A DNA stretch of 64,000 nt from Acanthosepion esculentum (GCA_964036315.1 OZ038479.1:61685393-61749392); one strand, 5' to 3'. Shown: positions 37,531-50,604, counted from the first letter of the stretch. Made by a program: numbers and translations. Notes: generated from the letters alone by a model not told the origin.

Positions 37531-39374
37531 TCAACAGAAAGTATACAAACACACGCAAGCATAAAGTCTTATTCGTAGGGTGCTTAATAAAGATCTAACT
37601 TTAGCAAGGTACTGTAAGATTGACTTGTTAATTATTGTTCTATTGAGACTATTTATCTAGACTTTATTTTTAGTTATATTTTGCAAAAGCAACTTTTAGA
37701 GTTTAAACACCGAATACCAAATTTGAAAGTTTCACTCAAAATTATATTTTTAAACTATTGCATATTTTACTGTCCATGAATTTGTTCATTATGTTAGGAA
37801 TCCATGATTTTGAGGAAGTCGAAATGTAAAATATTATCGATGGCGCAGTTGGTGATGAATGTCTTGACAGGACTATTTGTCTTTTAGGATAATATATGAT
37901 TATTTATGTTAAACATTATTTATAAAATTTATTTATCTGGAGTTTTAAAAAATCTTTATCATTTGCTTTGGCTGAGCAGATGTGGGGTTGCCGAAACTCC
38001 CTGAAGTGGATTCGTCGATCTACGCCTGGAGTATTACAATGAAATAAGAATGGATCAAATTGAATGTTTATTACTTTAATTCCTAGCAACAAGTCAACGA
38101 AAGTTACTCACCCAATTTCTTTTTCTTTGTTAACACCCACCAAGCATTCGTCTTGTTTTTAAATGGCAGATTTTTAATAAGTGTATGGGCGTTCGGTAAT
38201 CGTTAGTGAGAATACAAAGAACTTGCTGGTGTCGGATTAGGTATGTGAATGATTACAATACTATCAACGAATTTCCAGCGTTTTCTTGGAAAAATAGGTA
38301 AAATCATCATTAATCTTTTTCTCTTTTAACAAGTTAAATAAAAAATTGAAAATAATAAAACTTGGAAGACACTCTCAGTGACTAAGAAAGTGTAAAATAT
38401 TTTATCTTTAATTTTGCGAATAAAGCGAAGCGACTTTGGACCTGTTAGTTGTGTAAGATCCAAACAATTTCATAATTACGAAGAAGAGTTACTATTCGCG
38501 ATTGGATGGACGATAGAGAAAAACATTCGTTTGGATATCATACTCTAAATATGTCAATAGAAAAAGAAATTAACCTATTTTAAATAAAAATATTATTGTA
38601 GAAAATTTCATATCGATCATCTTTAAAACATAATATGCATTTAAGACAATGCATCTTGAGTACCGCTAACGCCAGTAAAATCCACTACACAAAACATTTT
38701 TATGAAAATTTATGAGAAATGGAATAAATACTTTGAATTAATATTCGATTAAAAGGTAAAATAAATGAAGGAAATTTGAAGATTACAATGTCCATTTTCT
38801 TAATCTGAATCGGACAAATGAAATTGAACATCTCTAGTTTTGGGGAATGTCTAACTAAATAAGAATATTTCCAATCTGATAAATATCAAGATTTGTTTTC
38901 ATACAAGAAAGAAGCGATTGTTTTTCCTTTTTACAACCTCTCTACAATACATTCCTAATTATATGCATCACTTGATTTTCAGTTTATTTTATATGACATT
39001 GTGCCATTTAAAATGCTGGTTGATTTGTGTATCCATTCCTTTATTTGAAGTCAGTCAGATAATATTAATGTACATACCTCTACCAATTAATTTAGTCGAT
39101 TTCAGGGGCAAAGAGTGAGCCATTTGTAAATTCGGGTAAACAATATTTGTAAAGTATTGTATATATTATTTGCAACTGAAAGAGTGGCTATTTTTTTATA
39201 AGACATGCATTCAAAAGCACACAAACACATATATATATATACATACATACAATTCTTTATTATAAAGTGTGCCTGAAATACAAGGCAGATGATCACAGTC
39301 GAAACTAAATTTTCACTGACATTCGAATTTAAAGTTACATTAACGAATATTGTTTTCCAAAATTTAGAAAAGTT
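37531..39374. other. A+T-rich DNA without a recognised feature
   Basis: Nothing supported beyond short chance frames. Confidence 0.45.
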
Positions 39375-39396
39375 TATATATATATATATATATATA
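39375..39396. repeat. (TA)n microsatellite, short
   Basis: About 11 TA units. Confidence 0.9.
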
Positions 39397-39668
39397 AAGT
39401 TTAAAAAAACAATTTTAATATGTATCTCTTACATAGAGTAACAACCCATTTTACACAGGCTGTCGTAAATTTTAATCATAGTTATAGCATTTCTAAAAAG
39501 GCCAAAATGAAGTTAGTAAAAACATTTCTCTTTTGAAACAAGAGATGGTCAAAAGGACTTAAACAAAAACCTTATGCACTTTGGACAGCTTCTCAATAAA
39601 TTTGGCTCGAATGTGAAACAAGACACACGCAAACAGGAAAAAATTGAAAAAAAATAAAATTGAACAAA

Positions 39669-39834
39669 CCTTACACTGTTTATATTCGGACTATTGTCAA
39701 AGATGAAGTGCACAGTCCTAATATAAATAGTGTAAATAATGATAACTCCTCATCCTACAAATTCAGACAAATTAAACAAACCTTGTCGGCCGATTTTAAT
39801 AAAACTTGTTTAAATAAATTTTTACTGCCTAAGG
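39669..39834 (+). pseudogene. Penelope-like ORF-start fragment
   Basis: The frame reads SYKFRQIKQTLSADFNKTCL followed by NKFLLPK before the TA array, matching the end of the peptide at 15833-16024 (TLSVVFNEMCLKEGLLPK). Upstream nucleotides (ATTCGGACTATTGTC, then AATATAAATAGTGTAAATAA) match the tails of the hammerhead-bearing units at 55160-55200 and 58060-58100. The fragment therefore links those units to the Penelope-like coding sequence. No hammerhead core is present in this copy. Confidence 0.6.
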
Positions 39835-39857
39835 TATATATATATATATATATATAT
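39835..39857. repeat. (TA)n microsatellite ending a PLE fragment
   Basis: About 11 TA units, placed directly after the LLPK codons. Confidence 0.95.
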
Positions 39858-39859
39858 TT

Positions 39860-41090
39860 CCTTTAAATACTAACTTCATTGCTCAAATGTCTTGCGCAAC
39901 TCATTTTTTCATTTTGTTGCTGTATAGCGCGCGTTAGGTTTTGTTCATTGAAAATTATTAAGCAAGTTGTAATTTTTCATTAAAAGGAAATGAGCAATTT
40001 ACAAATGCAATTGGCGTGTCCAATATTTCACTGAATTCAATAACATTTTAAACTTCCTTCTCACAATTTTTTGGCATGACAAGATTTAATGATGATGACA
40101 ATACAGAAAATCTTCAATGTGATGAATCTGCTTAATAACGTAATGACATTTTATTATTGTTAATTTCAAAATTTCTTAACACTTAAACAGTGATGTGCTT
40201 GAACCCTTCATTTTAAAGTTAATGTCTTCATAACATTACAAAAATTCATGCTGTTCGAACGATTCAGCATAAAGCATGTCAAATGTCTCCGTTTGCTCAT
40301 TTTACCGAACCCAGTTTTACTGCTGTTCTGACTGTCTCTTGCACGCAGGTTATTCAATTAACGGGCTGAAAAGAAAACATCGACAAACGGGCTTTACTTC
40401 GATTTGCGTTGAAACACAGTCTCCAAGAAGACTAGTCAATTTATGTCTAGATAAGTGAACATATTATTTATTAAAAAAATACTTATATTATTTTGCAAAA
40501 TTAGGTTTTACTAGTACACGAATATATCATGAGAAAAAAAAATTTCTCTTGAAAATTTCCTTAATCCTAAACGAACACTCACAATATCCAACATATGTAG
40601 AAATTGAAAACATGATCTCAAATGGGAATATTTCGACGACCTCACCAATTATTGTTGTCGTTTATATTTTAACAAACTTTAATGATGAGAATTTCTAAGT
40701 TTTCAATTGCTTCATGCTTTTTTACTGCAAAGTATTTTGCTAAAAACACCGATCTACAAATATATTTATCTCAAGGGAGGAAAAACGATTTGTAACATTT
40801 CAAAAGCAACACTGATCGCGTGAAGAGGTTTAATTGCATATTCACTCGAAAACCAGTGACTCACTTTTGTAGTAACGTGACAAGTATAACGTCTTTGCCA
40901 GGTGAGCCACTACATCTCTACTTTTCATATACACGCGATTACGTTGGAGATTAAATAAAATGTGTGTGCGTGCAAAATAAATTTTCTTTTACACATCTTG
41001 TGCATTATTCTCTAGAGCATTCAAATTCTTTTATGTCTGTGTATTCAATAAATTCTTTTTGCTGTAATGAGTAATTTCTGCAGAATCAGC

Positions 41091-41092
<2 letters not shown>
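39860..41092. other. No gene recognised
   Basis: Around 40890-40925 a TGAGCCACTAC-containing stretch is vaguely tRNA-like but not callable. Confidence 0.35.

Positions 41093-41171
<79 letters not shown>
41093..41171. repeat. (TA)n microsatellite
   Basis: About 39 TA units. Confidence 0.98.
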
Positions 41172-41174
<3 letters not shown>

Positions 41175-42495
41175 TGAATCGAACACATTTGCACACAATT
41201 AATTGCAAACTTGAACAAACATGAAGGCTCAAGGAATATAGCGGTATTCAAATACACAAAAGAATGACAAGAAATATATATAAACGAACTTTATTCGAAT
41301 CGGGTGGAATATTTAAGTAAGAGTCAGTTTCTCAGATTTTACTATTTTCGTGACTTATGATTTACCATTATTTTTATGTGGCACTAAATATTTATTTTAA
41401 TACATTTGCTGTGTTTCTATCAAAATTAGTATTTTTACAAGATGAGTTTATTTAATCGATCGGGAAAACTGAGATACATTTAATTCTCAGCAGTTATTTT
41501 TTTAATTTGAAATTTTTGGAAATTGTTATCCTGACTTGAAATTGTAATGAACAAAATAATGTTACCTCTTTAGTGGGCATATGTGTAAGAGGACGTATAA
41601 ATTATAACCACACAAACACAATTTACATACACAGCAGCTACAGTAATGTTAGCCCATAATATTTTAATTAACTAAATATCTACAGGTGTTCATAAAAATG
41701 TAATCCTATATATTGACAAAATTAGATCTATCCGTTCTGTTTTGTTTGTATATTTAAATTGTCCTTCTGTTATAAAAAAGAAAAAGAAATCTATCAACAT
41801 TTGTTTGTGTCTTTCACTTTTAAGACACAATGCCGGTAAGTATTAGAAAGCATATTCGGGCGAAAGCTGATATTGTTTATCTGTAGCTTTGCTCCCCGCT
41901 CCTCGTGCTTGAACACATACGTGAACACGCACTCATATCTTTATCTATTGAGCCAAAACTGAAAACTAAACTGAAGACTGACTTTTTGGTTTCTATGGCA
42001 CTTCTATTGAGATGAGAATACGAAAAATTATTTGTCTAAGAATCATTATTTCCAAAATAAATAATAAATCTTCATCTTTTTTCTCTCGAATCATTAGTTT
42101 CTAAAACTCATTTCAGTTTTATAGGAAAAAAAGTTTTGATGTCTCATTTTAGAAAATTAATTCAAACACAATAAAAATGTGCATTTGAAATCAAGCCACC
42201 AATAAAATATTTACAATAGAATAATAAATCTACAAAATAGTCTCTTCATGAAAGGATCAGATAAAAAAACATAAAAAGAAGGATATCTTGAAACTTAAAC
42301 ACTCACTTAGCCCCCCCCCCCTACACTTTCAACATGCCCCGGACTTTTTATTTTGTGACACCGTGTCTGCTATTCAATTGTGGACATATTTGATTTTACA
42401 CGTGCTCTTTTAAAAGCCGGCGAAGGCACACTTTAAGCTTGATGTCAAGTCACTTCCTATTTTTAAAATATTAATTATAATTATTTCAAAATAAA

Positions 42496-42496
<1 letters not shown>
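41172..42496. other. A+T-rich DNA; poly(C) run of 11 at 42311-42321
   Basis: No gene or element recognised. Confidence 0.4.
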
Positions 42497-42570
<74 letters not shown>

Positions 42571-42583
42571 TACATATATATAT

Positions 42584-42661
<78 letters not shown>
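42497..42661. repeat. Long (TA)n array with CATA and GTATG interruptions
   Basis: About 165 bp, ending in TGTATGTATG. Confidence 0.98.
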
Positions 42662-42747
42662 GCAGGTGTGCAGTAAAATAGGAAAGAACACGTTAGGTAG
42701 ATAATCCGGTGTTCCTTAGTATTTAGCTTTATTTTCAAAAAGACAGT

Positions 42748-42770
42748 GCTCCATACAGAAGTAGAGCTTT
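42748..42770. repeat. Shared motif near (TA)n, copy 2
   Basis: GCTCCATACAGAAGTAGAGC; compare 16140-16185 and 62575-62597. Confidence 0.6.
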
Positions 42771-42934
42771 TTGGGGGGGATCCCAAATTCTCGCTTGACA
42801 AGGAAGCGGGTCCAGACACCTTAACTCTACATAACTTAAAAAATTATGTTAGGGGTCTCGGCCCTCGCTTTTGAAACACGAGAACTCTTATGTAGCGAAG
42901 GAATCATATTTTTAAAAACTAAAAATATTATTAT

Positions 42935-43046
<112 letters not shown>

Positions 43047-44012
43047 ATACATTTTTGTATATATTAAATTATGATGTGGATTATAATCTTTTGCAAAAAT
43101 AAAGAGACAATCAGTAATTAATAATTACCCTTATTTCTACATTAAAATATATAACAAATATTTTGTACAAAATAAGGACATCATAATATGTAGGAATTAT
43201 CAACCTTCCATTTTTCCTCTGTCAATGTTAATTTTCTTTTCAGCTTTTCTAACAAAAAGAAATAAACAAATTTTCTCTTTATTTAAGCGAACGCTCACAC
43301 TCATTATTAGGTTGCTAAATAAACTAGAAACTGCTTTAAATTTAAGCGGTATTGCTTTAATAAATTCACACAAGGATGTACAATTTCTGTTGTGTTACAG
43401 AGAAATACGCTAACAAACAGAAATCTGATCATTACAATATAAAAATACCTTTTCTCCCACGATTTTTTGTATTAGAAAATATTTATTTTCCTTTAAGGAC
43501 CTGTCAAACTACAAATTGGGATTTTATAAAAAATGTGCTAAGATTAAAAATCGAACAAACAAAAAAAAAAACAACTTAAAATTGCTCCACTAATAACTTT
43601 TTGTCTAGTTCCTTTCATGATTTAATTTTTTCGTTAATTATATAGCACCAGTTTGGTTGCGTGACTCATTAAAACATCTTTGTTGTCTATATCAAATCCC
43701 CCCCAAAAAAACTGCTAGTGTAAAAATATAGGTTGATAAACAGACCACAAATGTGTTCGCAAAGTACTTCTTAACTATTTTAAGTTAAATACTTTCACTG
43801 CTCCTATCAAAGAACATAAAAAGAGTGAACATTCTTGTCTGTCTCTCGACTTCATCGATCAGACTTTAATTCTTTCTTCCCATTCCATCTTCTAGCGATC
43901 GCACAGACCGGCGTGCACCTGCTAAAGAGAGTCTATCTACTTATTTGTAAACCTGCGACTGTGTACACCCATAAGCAATAGAAACTGACATCTGAGTAAT
44001 TACTTGTGCAGG

Positions 44013-44051
<39 letters not shown>

Positions 44052-44744
44052 ATGTATTGTTTTATTAATCTATATTTTATACCTATAGGGAGTCTGATTA
44101 CGGCAACTGAAATATATTGATAATGAACGAGTTAAAAAATAATCAAAAATGGGCTTAAGTCATAAGCTCCATTCATTCCGACAGATATAAACTTCTGATT
44201 AATCGCATAGAATTTCCTCTGAGTTCAGAGCAACAATTCTTTAAGGATGATTGGGAATAAAAGGTAATTATTCTACAGTCTTTGCTAATAGATGCTTTTA
44301 CCTCTTTTCAATGGTGTTAACAAAAACAATCAATTTTTTTCCGATATTAGCAGGTAAACAAATCATGCATCAAGATTTATAATTAAAAAACAACAAAAAA
44401 TAAACGCTGAATTCTCAAGAATTACACAAAATGCGTTCCCTAAAATGACATCTTTGATGTTTTGGGTTTTCATTTAAGTATGAACATTAGCATTTATATT
44501 TTTGTCTGCCTTATACCTTTTAAAAGTTGTTTAATCTCGTAATAATGATTGAAAAGTTTTAGGTTTGCAATCATATATCGCAGAATTCTCACTAACCCTC
44601 AATAAGTGAGCAGAGAGAAATCTATAGAAGCCACACTGCAAACGTTTCTAGAATTAGAAATTTATGTAAAAATCTAATAAAATAGTGAAAAGGATTTTAG
44701 TTGGGAAATATTCAATTCACAAGTAGATTTCAGCATTTTTATTA
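43047..44744. other. A+T-rich DNA without a recognised gene
   Basis: An acceptor-like TTTTCTTTTCAG precedes a frame at 43225-43413, but no donor or family supports an exon. A compound TA/TG array is at 44013-44052. Confidence 0.35.
44013..44052. repeat. Compound (TA)n(TG)n microsatellite
   Basis: About 11 TA units, then 8-9 TG units. Confidence 0.97.
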
Positions 44745-44908
44745 AGAACTTTTCCCTGGCAGCCACCATGGACACTCTTTTTAACCAAATGACATTTTCT
44801 TATGGTATAAGACCAGCTTCATCCAGCACAAGTTTATAATAGTGGGCACCTATGAGGGTCGAACTGTTCTGCGAAATGCGCTAGCTAACCATTAAGCTAT
44901 GAGAAGGA
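44745..44908 (-). mobile_element. tRNA-derived SINE
   Basis: On the minus strand TAGCTTAATGGTTAG (A box, 44899-44885) and CAGTTCGACCC (B box, near 44866-44856) lie about 24 bp apart. A body with GGTGCCCACTATTATA and AGTGTCCATGGTGGCTGCC follows. It is a different family from the one at 23876. Confidence 0.7.
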
Positions 44909-45201
44909 AACATTACTTATGCATATGTGTGCGCAAGACAAGATGTTTTCTAATTGATAAAACTGGGAAGAATATTTTATTATAGATTCACCCTCAAACT
45001 AAACAAACAATAATCTATATTATTAAAATAATCTTTGAAATTATATATAAATTGCAACTTACGACAAATTCTTATGTAATCTCTTTCTGACATGAAAACA
45101 TTCATAGTGTGCAAATGTTACAGCTCAATTAAATTTAAAAAATTAAATGAATGAAAAATGATTGATTATTCTATTTATATATTCAGAAAATCCAATCTTG
45201 C

Positions 45202-45206
<5 letters not shown>

Positions 45207-45274
<68 letters not shown>

Positions 45275-45278
45275 CGTG
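45207..45278. repeat. Compound (TA)n(TG)n microsatellite
   Basis: About 26 TA units, then TG with GC changes. Confidence 0.98.
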
Positions 45279-46435
45279 CGTACTTGTATTTTACTGCGCG
45301 GGCCATCATAAAATAAATGTCATCTTTATAGAAGATATAAAACACTTAATATTAACATTTTTAGAACATCTTAAGTGTATTTAAATGTTCATAAAACTTT
45401 AATATTGTATAAATATGGATTATACTGTCAGGAAGTCTGTCAATTGGGCGCCTTGTTTGTAATGTAATATTCATTGTATTTCTGAATAAATTCTTGCTGG
45501 CTGAAGTATTTATTCGAGTATTCCGATAGAGTAAAATATTAATACACCCTTATGTCTCCTATATAGGCTTCATAGACTGGTAAATTGCTATATGTTATCA
45601 TTATATAGATAATCTGATCGAGAAATGCATTATAATGTTTATAATACGCACAAATTATATTGTACCTATGAAGAAAGGCTATTATAATGTATAATATTCA
45701 CTTTCTTCAATTAAAGAAGCATTCATTGTGCTTTTGTTGAATTTTCAATGTTGCCGAGAAAATAAGCAAAATAAAATGTTTCTTGCAAAGCATCACAAAG
45801 AAGTTGTTATATATAACTATAATAATCATAGCACATTTATTGTTCCCTAACAATTCATCGACACACATCTTTTATTTTATTGTTTAAAATCTGGTGAGAA
45901 ACTAATCATTGAACTATGTTCAAAATTCATTCATTTTAGTTCAAAAATCAATTTAAGAACAACAGATCCATCAACAGCCCACACGATTTCTGTAAAATCC
46001 AGATTATTTTATATTAAACTTCCCTCAAACAGTAACTAGCCCGTGTCAATCGAACGAAGAATTCTGTGTAAAACAAATTCATTTTTCATGTTTACTTTTA
46101 ATTAACTTTACCTTTATTCTTTATTATATGAATTCTAAGTACAAATGTTTATTAATTATATTTTCATTTGGTATTTTAAAAATTAACGAAAGCAATAAAA
46201 TTTGAATCATTTTCCTAATAATTCACGCACACTGATAGATGTGTCATTCTGGCAGTGGATGGACTTCATTTTAGAGAGAAGGCACAGTTATGTATTAGTG
46301 TTAGTTATACCAAAAAATGAATCCTATTATATCCTATATTATTATATGGTTAGTCAATATTTAAAAAATTAACACTAAAATATCTTAGAGTATCTTAAAT
46401 AACATTATTTTAACTGACATTACATTACACTCCCA
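45279..46435. other. A+T-rich DNA without a recognised feature
   Basis: No supported frame or repeat. Confidence 0.45.
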
Positions 46436-46439
46436 CTGA

Positions 46440-47035
46440 TCAGACCTCGATCTACCGCCTGTCACGATGAACGGGTGTCCTCTTGTGGATGCTCCGTGCC
46501 TTGATAGAATATTGGGCCTTAAGCTCACACTCGCCCTCAAGTGGAACTCATATACGATCAGTTGCTAAAGATGCAGGTAAAATGATCAACACCCTGTACC
46601 GCTCTAGTAGGTAACTGACTCCTGCTATCTTCTACCTTTATAAGAGCCAGACAAGACTGGAAATTGAGTACTGTTGTCATACTTGAACGGGAGCTACCCA
46701 GTCCTCACTTTCCAGTCCTGTTTCCACTCTTCAACCTCTCCCTCACAGGCGGGATGTGGCGAGTCTCTGACTGTTCTGTCGCCACTACCATGGAAAGTGC
46801 TCGGATAAACGACATTCCTTGGTTCCACCATATTGACAAACATCTCAAATTCCCTCGAGAAGTAATTTCCACTCTAACATCTTCTTCTCACGAACCACTG
46901 CCCTGTGGAACAGACTCCTAAGAGGATGTTTCCTCCATCACTACAATCTTAACCTGTTCAAGTCTAGAGTTAACAGCCATCTTCCCCTTCTATCCATATA
47001 AATTACCCCTTAACGTAATCGTTGTATAGGGTGAA
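46440..47035 (+). pseudogene. CR1-like LINE ORF2 3' end
   Basis: Frames in succession read LGLKLTLALKWNSYIRSVAK, YRSSR, LYKSQTRLEIEYCCHT, then RTTALWNRLLRGCFLHHYNL and NLFKSRVNSHLPLLSI. These are the pattern of the C-terminal region of CR1/L2-like LINE proteins (YIR..AK.A.....LYR; YKS..R...EYC; ALWN.LP; FKSRVN). Frameshifts separate the blocks. An A-rich tail (AATAAAACAAAAAAATC) follows at about 47045-47065, consistent with the 3' end of a 5'-truncated insertion. Exact clade unassigned. Confidence 0.75.
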
Positions 47036-47065
47036 CCTTACTGTAATAAAACAAAAAAATCAAAA

Positions 47066-47853
47066 CAAAAACAAAAATCAAGCTGAGATTTCTATTATCA
47101 ACTACTGACCGGTGTCCTCACCCACATAAATGAGATGAGTCGCCTGTTACCAAACTTACCCTACGTTAACACCCCTGACTTGACTAACGTATAACACTTC
47201 ATCGAATAGAAGATTATTTTAAAATGTCATTTTCTTTTAATTTCAACTTGAAAAACACTTCTAAAAAGTAAATTAAAGAAGAAAGTTGTCAGTCATCTAT
47301 ATATATCTAATCATATTGTAGGAAATTCAGATTTTATTTTAAAAAAATACACATATAATCATTATTATTGAAGTGAGCACGAACGCACGCCCATGTTATT
47401 GCAAACTGCAATGAAAATTGCTTTGTTCTTCAAATTAAAGCATTTTAAAGGTATTTTCCTACTAAAACCTCACTATGATATGACGAGTTTACGTTACAGT
47501 CGCAAAAACATCCACAAAGAGAAATCGGACCATTTTAATATGTCATTTTTCTGACACAATTCTTGACACTAGAAACTCAAGATTTCCTTTAGGAAAACCA
47601 TTTTCTCGAAATCAATAGCATGAGGAAGGCATTCCACGAGCAAATTGATGTTACAATGCATTTACATGTTTATCTCTACTGATTTGTTTCACTTTTACAG
47701 TTTATGTATATATGAATAGATTTTTGGACAAAAGAAATAAATCTCTAAATCACTAAGATTTTCATGTATAACCTGTAATAAATCGATATATAGAAGCGTT
47801 ACCTTTCCTTCAAAGGCTTCGAGATTAATCAAGAAGATCATGAACTGAACATG

Positions 47854-47858
<5 letters not shown>
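47066..47858. other. No gene recognised
   Basis: A+T-rich DNA. Confidence 0.4.
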
Positions 47859-47929
<71 letters not shown>

Positions 47930-47931
47930 TG
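47859..47931. repeat. (GA)n then (GACA)n microsatellite
   Basis: About 26 GA units and 5 GACA units. The Ser-Leu frame over it is an artefact. Confidence 0.98.
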
Positions 47932-48247
47932 ATCATATAAACCCAAAACAGGATCTTCCGATCAGATTAGCCTGTCATTGTATGGCCAGATGAAGTAACT
48001 CTTTTAACTGATCACAAGAACTTAGGAGCCAGCTAACACTGGAAATCGGCCACATTGACAGTGTTTTGGAAAAATTATGAGTTAAGACAAACTCTGAGAA
48101 AAAACTATAGATAATATATAAGATAAATCCTTTATTTTAAAACCATAATTTTCATTATGAATAAATAAACTCCATTAAAATTCTTTTAACAGTACTGAGG
48201 GTAATTTCCTTTTTTCCTGAATTAAACCTAAATCAAACTGATTCAAG

Positions 48248-48355
48248 GCTTACGTTGAAACACCGGCTCCCGTACGATCATCGAAGTTAAGCAACGTTGA
48301 ATCGGGTCAGTACTTAGATGGGTGTCAGCTTGGGAATGCCAGGTACAGTAAGCTT
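48248..48355 (+). rRNA. 5S rRNA-derived sequence (pseudogene or SINE module)
   Basis: GCTTACG at the start and TACAGTAAGCTT at the end frame a 108-nt segment that follows 5S rRNA: ACCGGCTCCCGTACGATCAT, CGAAGTTAAGCAACGTTG (internal box A), GGTCAGTACTTAGATGGGTG and TTGGGAATGCC (box C). It is about 11 nt short because the stretch after GCTTACG (normally carrying a CCATACCACC-like sequence) is missing. The changes at the box C border suggest it is not a working 5S gene. It is joined directly to a tRNA-derived SINE head. Confidence 0.85.
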
Positions 48356-48357
48356 GG

Positions 48358-48570
48358 ATATGCGGATGGTGTAATGGATAATGGCCCGGAATTGTTAATC
48401 GAAGAGCCGTGCTCCAATTCCCTTCGGGTTCGTTATATTCACTTACGCACAAATATCCTTGGGGAAGGTATGAATCCAGCTCTCCTCCCTCCAGCTATGT
48501 ATTATTTAGTAAGACTTCTATCTTTAAGTCATTATTGTCCAAAAAATAGTGTACAAAATGTTTAGATTTC
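48358..48570 (+). mobile_element. tRNA-derived SINE joined to the 5S-like segment
   Basis: GGATATGCGGATGGTGTAAT with A box TGGTGTAATGG (48367-48377), a decayed B box (GTGCTCCAATTCCC), and body TTACGCACAAATATCCTTGG and GGTATGAATCCAGCTCTCC. The head and body match the minus strand of 23876-24186. Confidence 0.75.
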
Positions 48571-49129
48571 GGCATTAAATAACCCATAAAGGTTGATATG
48601 CCGCTAAACAAAAACAACCAACCAAACTTGTTCAAAACTTTTGCTTTTTATAATAAAAATTGACTACAAATGTGAATCAGTTAAAACCGACCTATATGCT
48701 GATTTAGCACGCTTCATCCTTGAAAATGTCTTCTCACATAAATATGGTTTACCAAATTCTGAAATTAAAAATTGTGTATAAGATTTTCAAGTAGAAATCC
48801 TTCATCTGGAAGGCATTTATAAAAGTCAGTTAACTTTCCTGCCTTTTATATGTAAATATTTTTCTGTGATTAATTGCTTTATATCATCTGATAGTCTTTC
48901 ATTATGATTAATAACCATTTTATTTATTAAGTTATAGGAAATAAAATATGGTTTCATTTTTGTATATATTATTTATTATATATATTTTCGTTCATACTTA
49001 GATATATTAAATAGATAAAAAACAACATTTTATTTGATACATAATAACATTCCAGAGAAAATTATATAAAATTCTTATTTAAGAATATTACCATGTACCA
49101 TATGGTCGTCAGGCTGGGTGAAATGTCAC
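48571..49129. other. A+T-rich DNA without a recognised feature
   Basis: None seen. Confidence 0.4.
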
Positions 49130-49173
49130 AGCGGGCCGTGTCTGGCCCGCAGGCCGTAGTTTGTCGACCGCTG
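49130..49173 (-). mobile_element. hAT-like transposon terminus
   Basis: On the minus strand the segment begins CAGCGGTCGACAAACTACGG and continues GCCTGCGGGCCAGACACGG. This is the well-known hAT end pattern CAG(N)GGTC(N)(N)CAAACTACGGCCCGCGGGCCA. It is strikingly G+C-rich here. The element would extend to the left, but no partner terminus or transposase was found. Confidence 0.65.
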
Positions 49174-50168
49174 CGACAACTGATGCGAGTATCGTTTCAA
49201 TGTGCCAAGCTTACATTTGCCCGGTATTCGACTTCATCTGATGAAGTTGATAAGGTCTACTTAGCTTTAGTTTTCTACGTGAATGCGTCAAGAATTTTAC
49301 TGGAAACGAAAACGTCGGAAATGACTGCAGGGAAGAAAACTTGCAAACGAAAATTGTTGAACTTCGTTAAAAAACAAATAAAGGTCAACGGAATTAGTTA
49401 CATTTGAGTGAAAAGAAATGCGTCATTTTTTAATTCCCTCTTTATAAAGTTACTCTTATATAAATCCGGCAACTTATATCCGGAGATATATACAGTAGTA
49501 ATATACCAAAAGACACATATATGATAAAATAGACATTCAGATAAAAACTTCCACAATAAAAGAGAATATATTAGCATCAAACGTCTGTTCACCTACCTAC
49601 ATTTTCACACATACCCTATATTATTTTAGCATATTGCAGTATTTCTGTCGACAGTAAAAATAACGTTAAACCTGGTTAATATTGTAAACCAGGTTTTCAA
49701 TTTAATTTATGAGTTTTTCGATCGGTTATACATGTGTATATGAAACGCAAAAAGTTTTTCAGCTTTTATGTATGCATTTTTTTAGATTTCCTTTTCTACA
49801 TAATAAAAGCAATAAAACTGACATAAATCGGCGCACAAATGTATATGATTAAGTGACAATTAATACAACCGGATTATTAACAGTAATACGCATCGGACAC
49901 TGATATTTCTAGCATCACTTTTCAGCAAAAGAAGTCAATACAGAGATGCTAGATTTTATGGAAGTTGGTATAAAACTATTTTTTTATCTTTAATGCTTAA
50001 GGTAAACTTGATGTCTTCTTATCCATTACGGGTCGCAATCACATCTACCATTGATAAAATAGGACTTTTCAATTTTGTACCGTATTTCGGTGAGTTTAAA
50101 GTTGGGTTTTCTCGTTACTAACTGCTACTTTACAACTGTGTATACATCAATATATAGAAACACTTTGA

Positions 50169-50170
<2 letters not shown>
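49174..50170. other. No gene recognised
   Basis: The frame at 49093-49407 overlaps the hAT end and has no recognised domain. Confidence 0.35.

Positions 50171-50172
<2 letters not shown>

Positions 50173-50243
<71 letters not shown>
50173..50243. repeat. (TA)n microsatellite
   Basis: About 35 TA units. On the minus strand it follows hammerhead-like motif F. Confidence 0.98.
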
Positions 50244-50245
<2 letters not shown>

Positions 50246-50321
50246 GATAACGATAAATACATTTTTATATATCAAAAACAATTTTGGGGAAAGACATATG
50301 ACAAAGTGTAAAAAAGATTTC

Positions 50322-50360
50322 ATGGGATGCGTTTCGTCCTATAGGACTTCATCTGACTAA
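50322..50360 (-). ncRNA. Hammerhead-ribozyme-like motif F
   Basis: On the minus strand: CAGATGA (one change from CTGATGA), A, stem II GTCC-TATA-GGAC (perfect), GAA, then ACGCAT (one change from the palindrome ACGCGT) and C. About 80 bp of tail lead to the (TA)n array. Confidence 0.45.
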
Positions 50361-50557
50361 ATGTGTTTACATTGGCGCGATTAAACATGTACACGAAGGA
50401 GAGATGCTGGGAATTCTAAATTTTCAATTCTTTTTCGTTTTTTTTTAAATGTGTTTGGGTATATAATAATCTAGCCGATTTAATTTAGATTCTTTTGCTT
50501 TTTGTTTCCATCACTTTTGAGATATCCCACACTGTGATAATAGAAGATCTGCCAGGG

Positions 50558-50589
50558 ATGATGAAATGTTCTAAAGAACGAAACGCGTC
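50558..50589 (+). ncRNA. Hammerhead-ribozyme-like motif G
   Basis: ATGATGA (one change from CTGATGA), AAT, stem II GTTC-TAAA-GAAC (perfect), GAA, self-complementary ACGCGT, C at 50589. It is oriented opposite to motif F and runs into (CA)n(TA)n after 15 bp. Confidence 0.45.
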
Positions 50590-50599
50590 ATTTCTTCCT

Positions 50600-50604
<5 letters not shown>

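Noticed and set aside
39669..39834. Hammerhead in the 39.7-kb PLE fragment
   Set aside because: The upstream nucleotides match the tails of hammerhead units, but no CTGATGA-to-GAA arrangement is present.
43225..43413. Exon after TTTTCTTTTCAG
   Set aside because: The acceptor-like tract is common in T-rich DNA; no donor, domain or composition change supports an exon.
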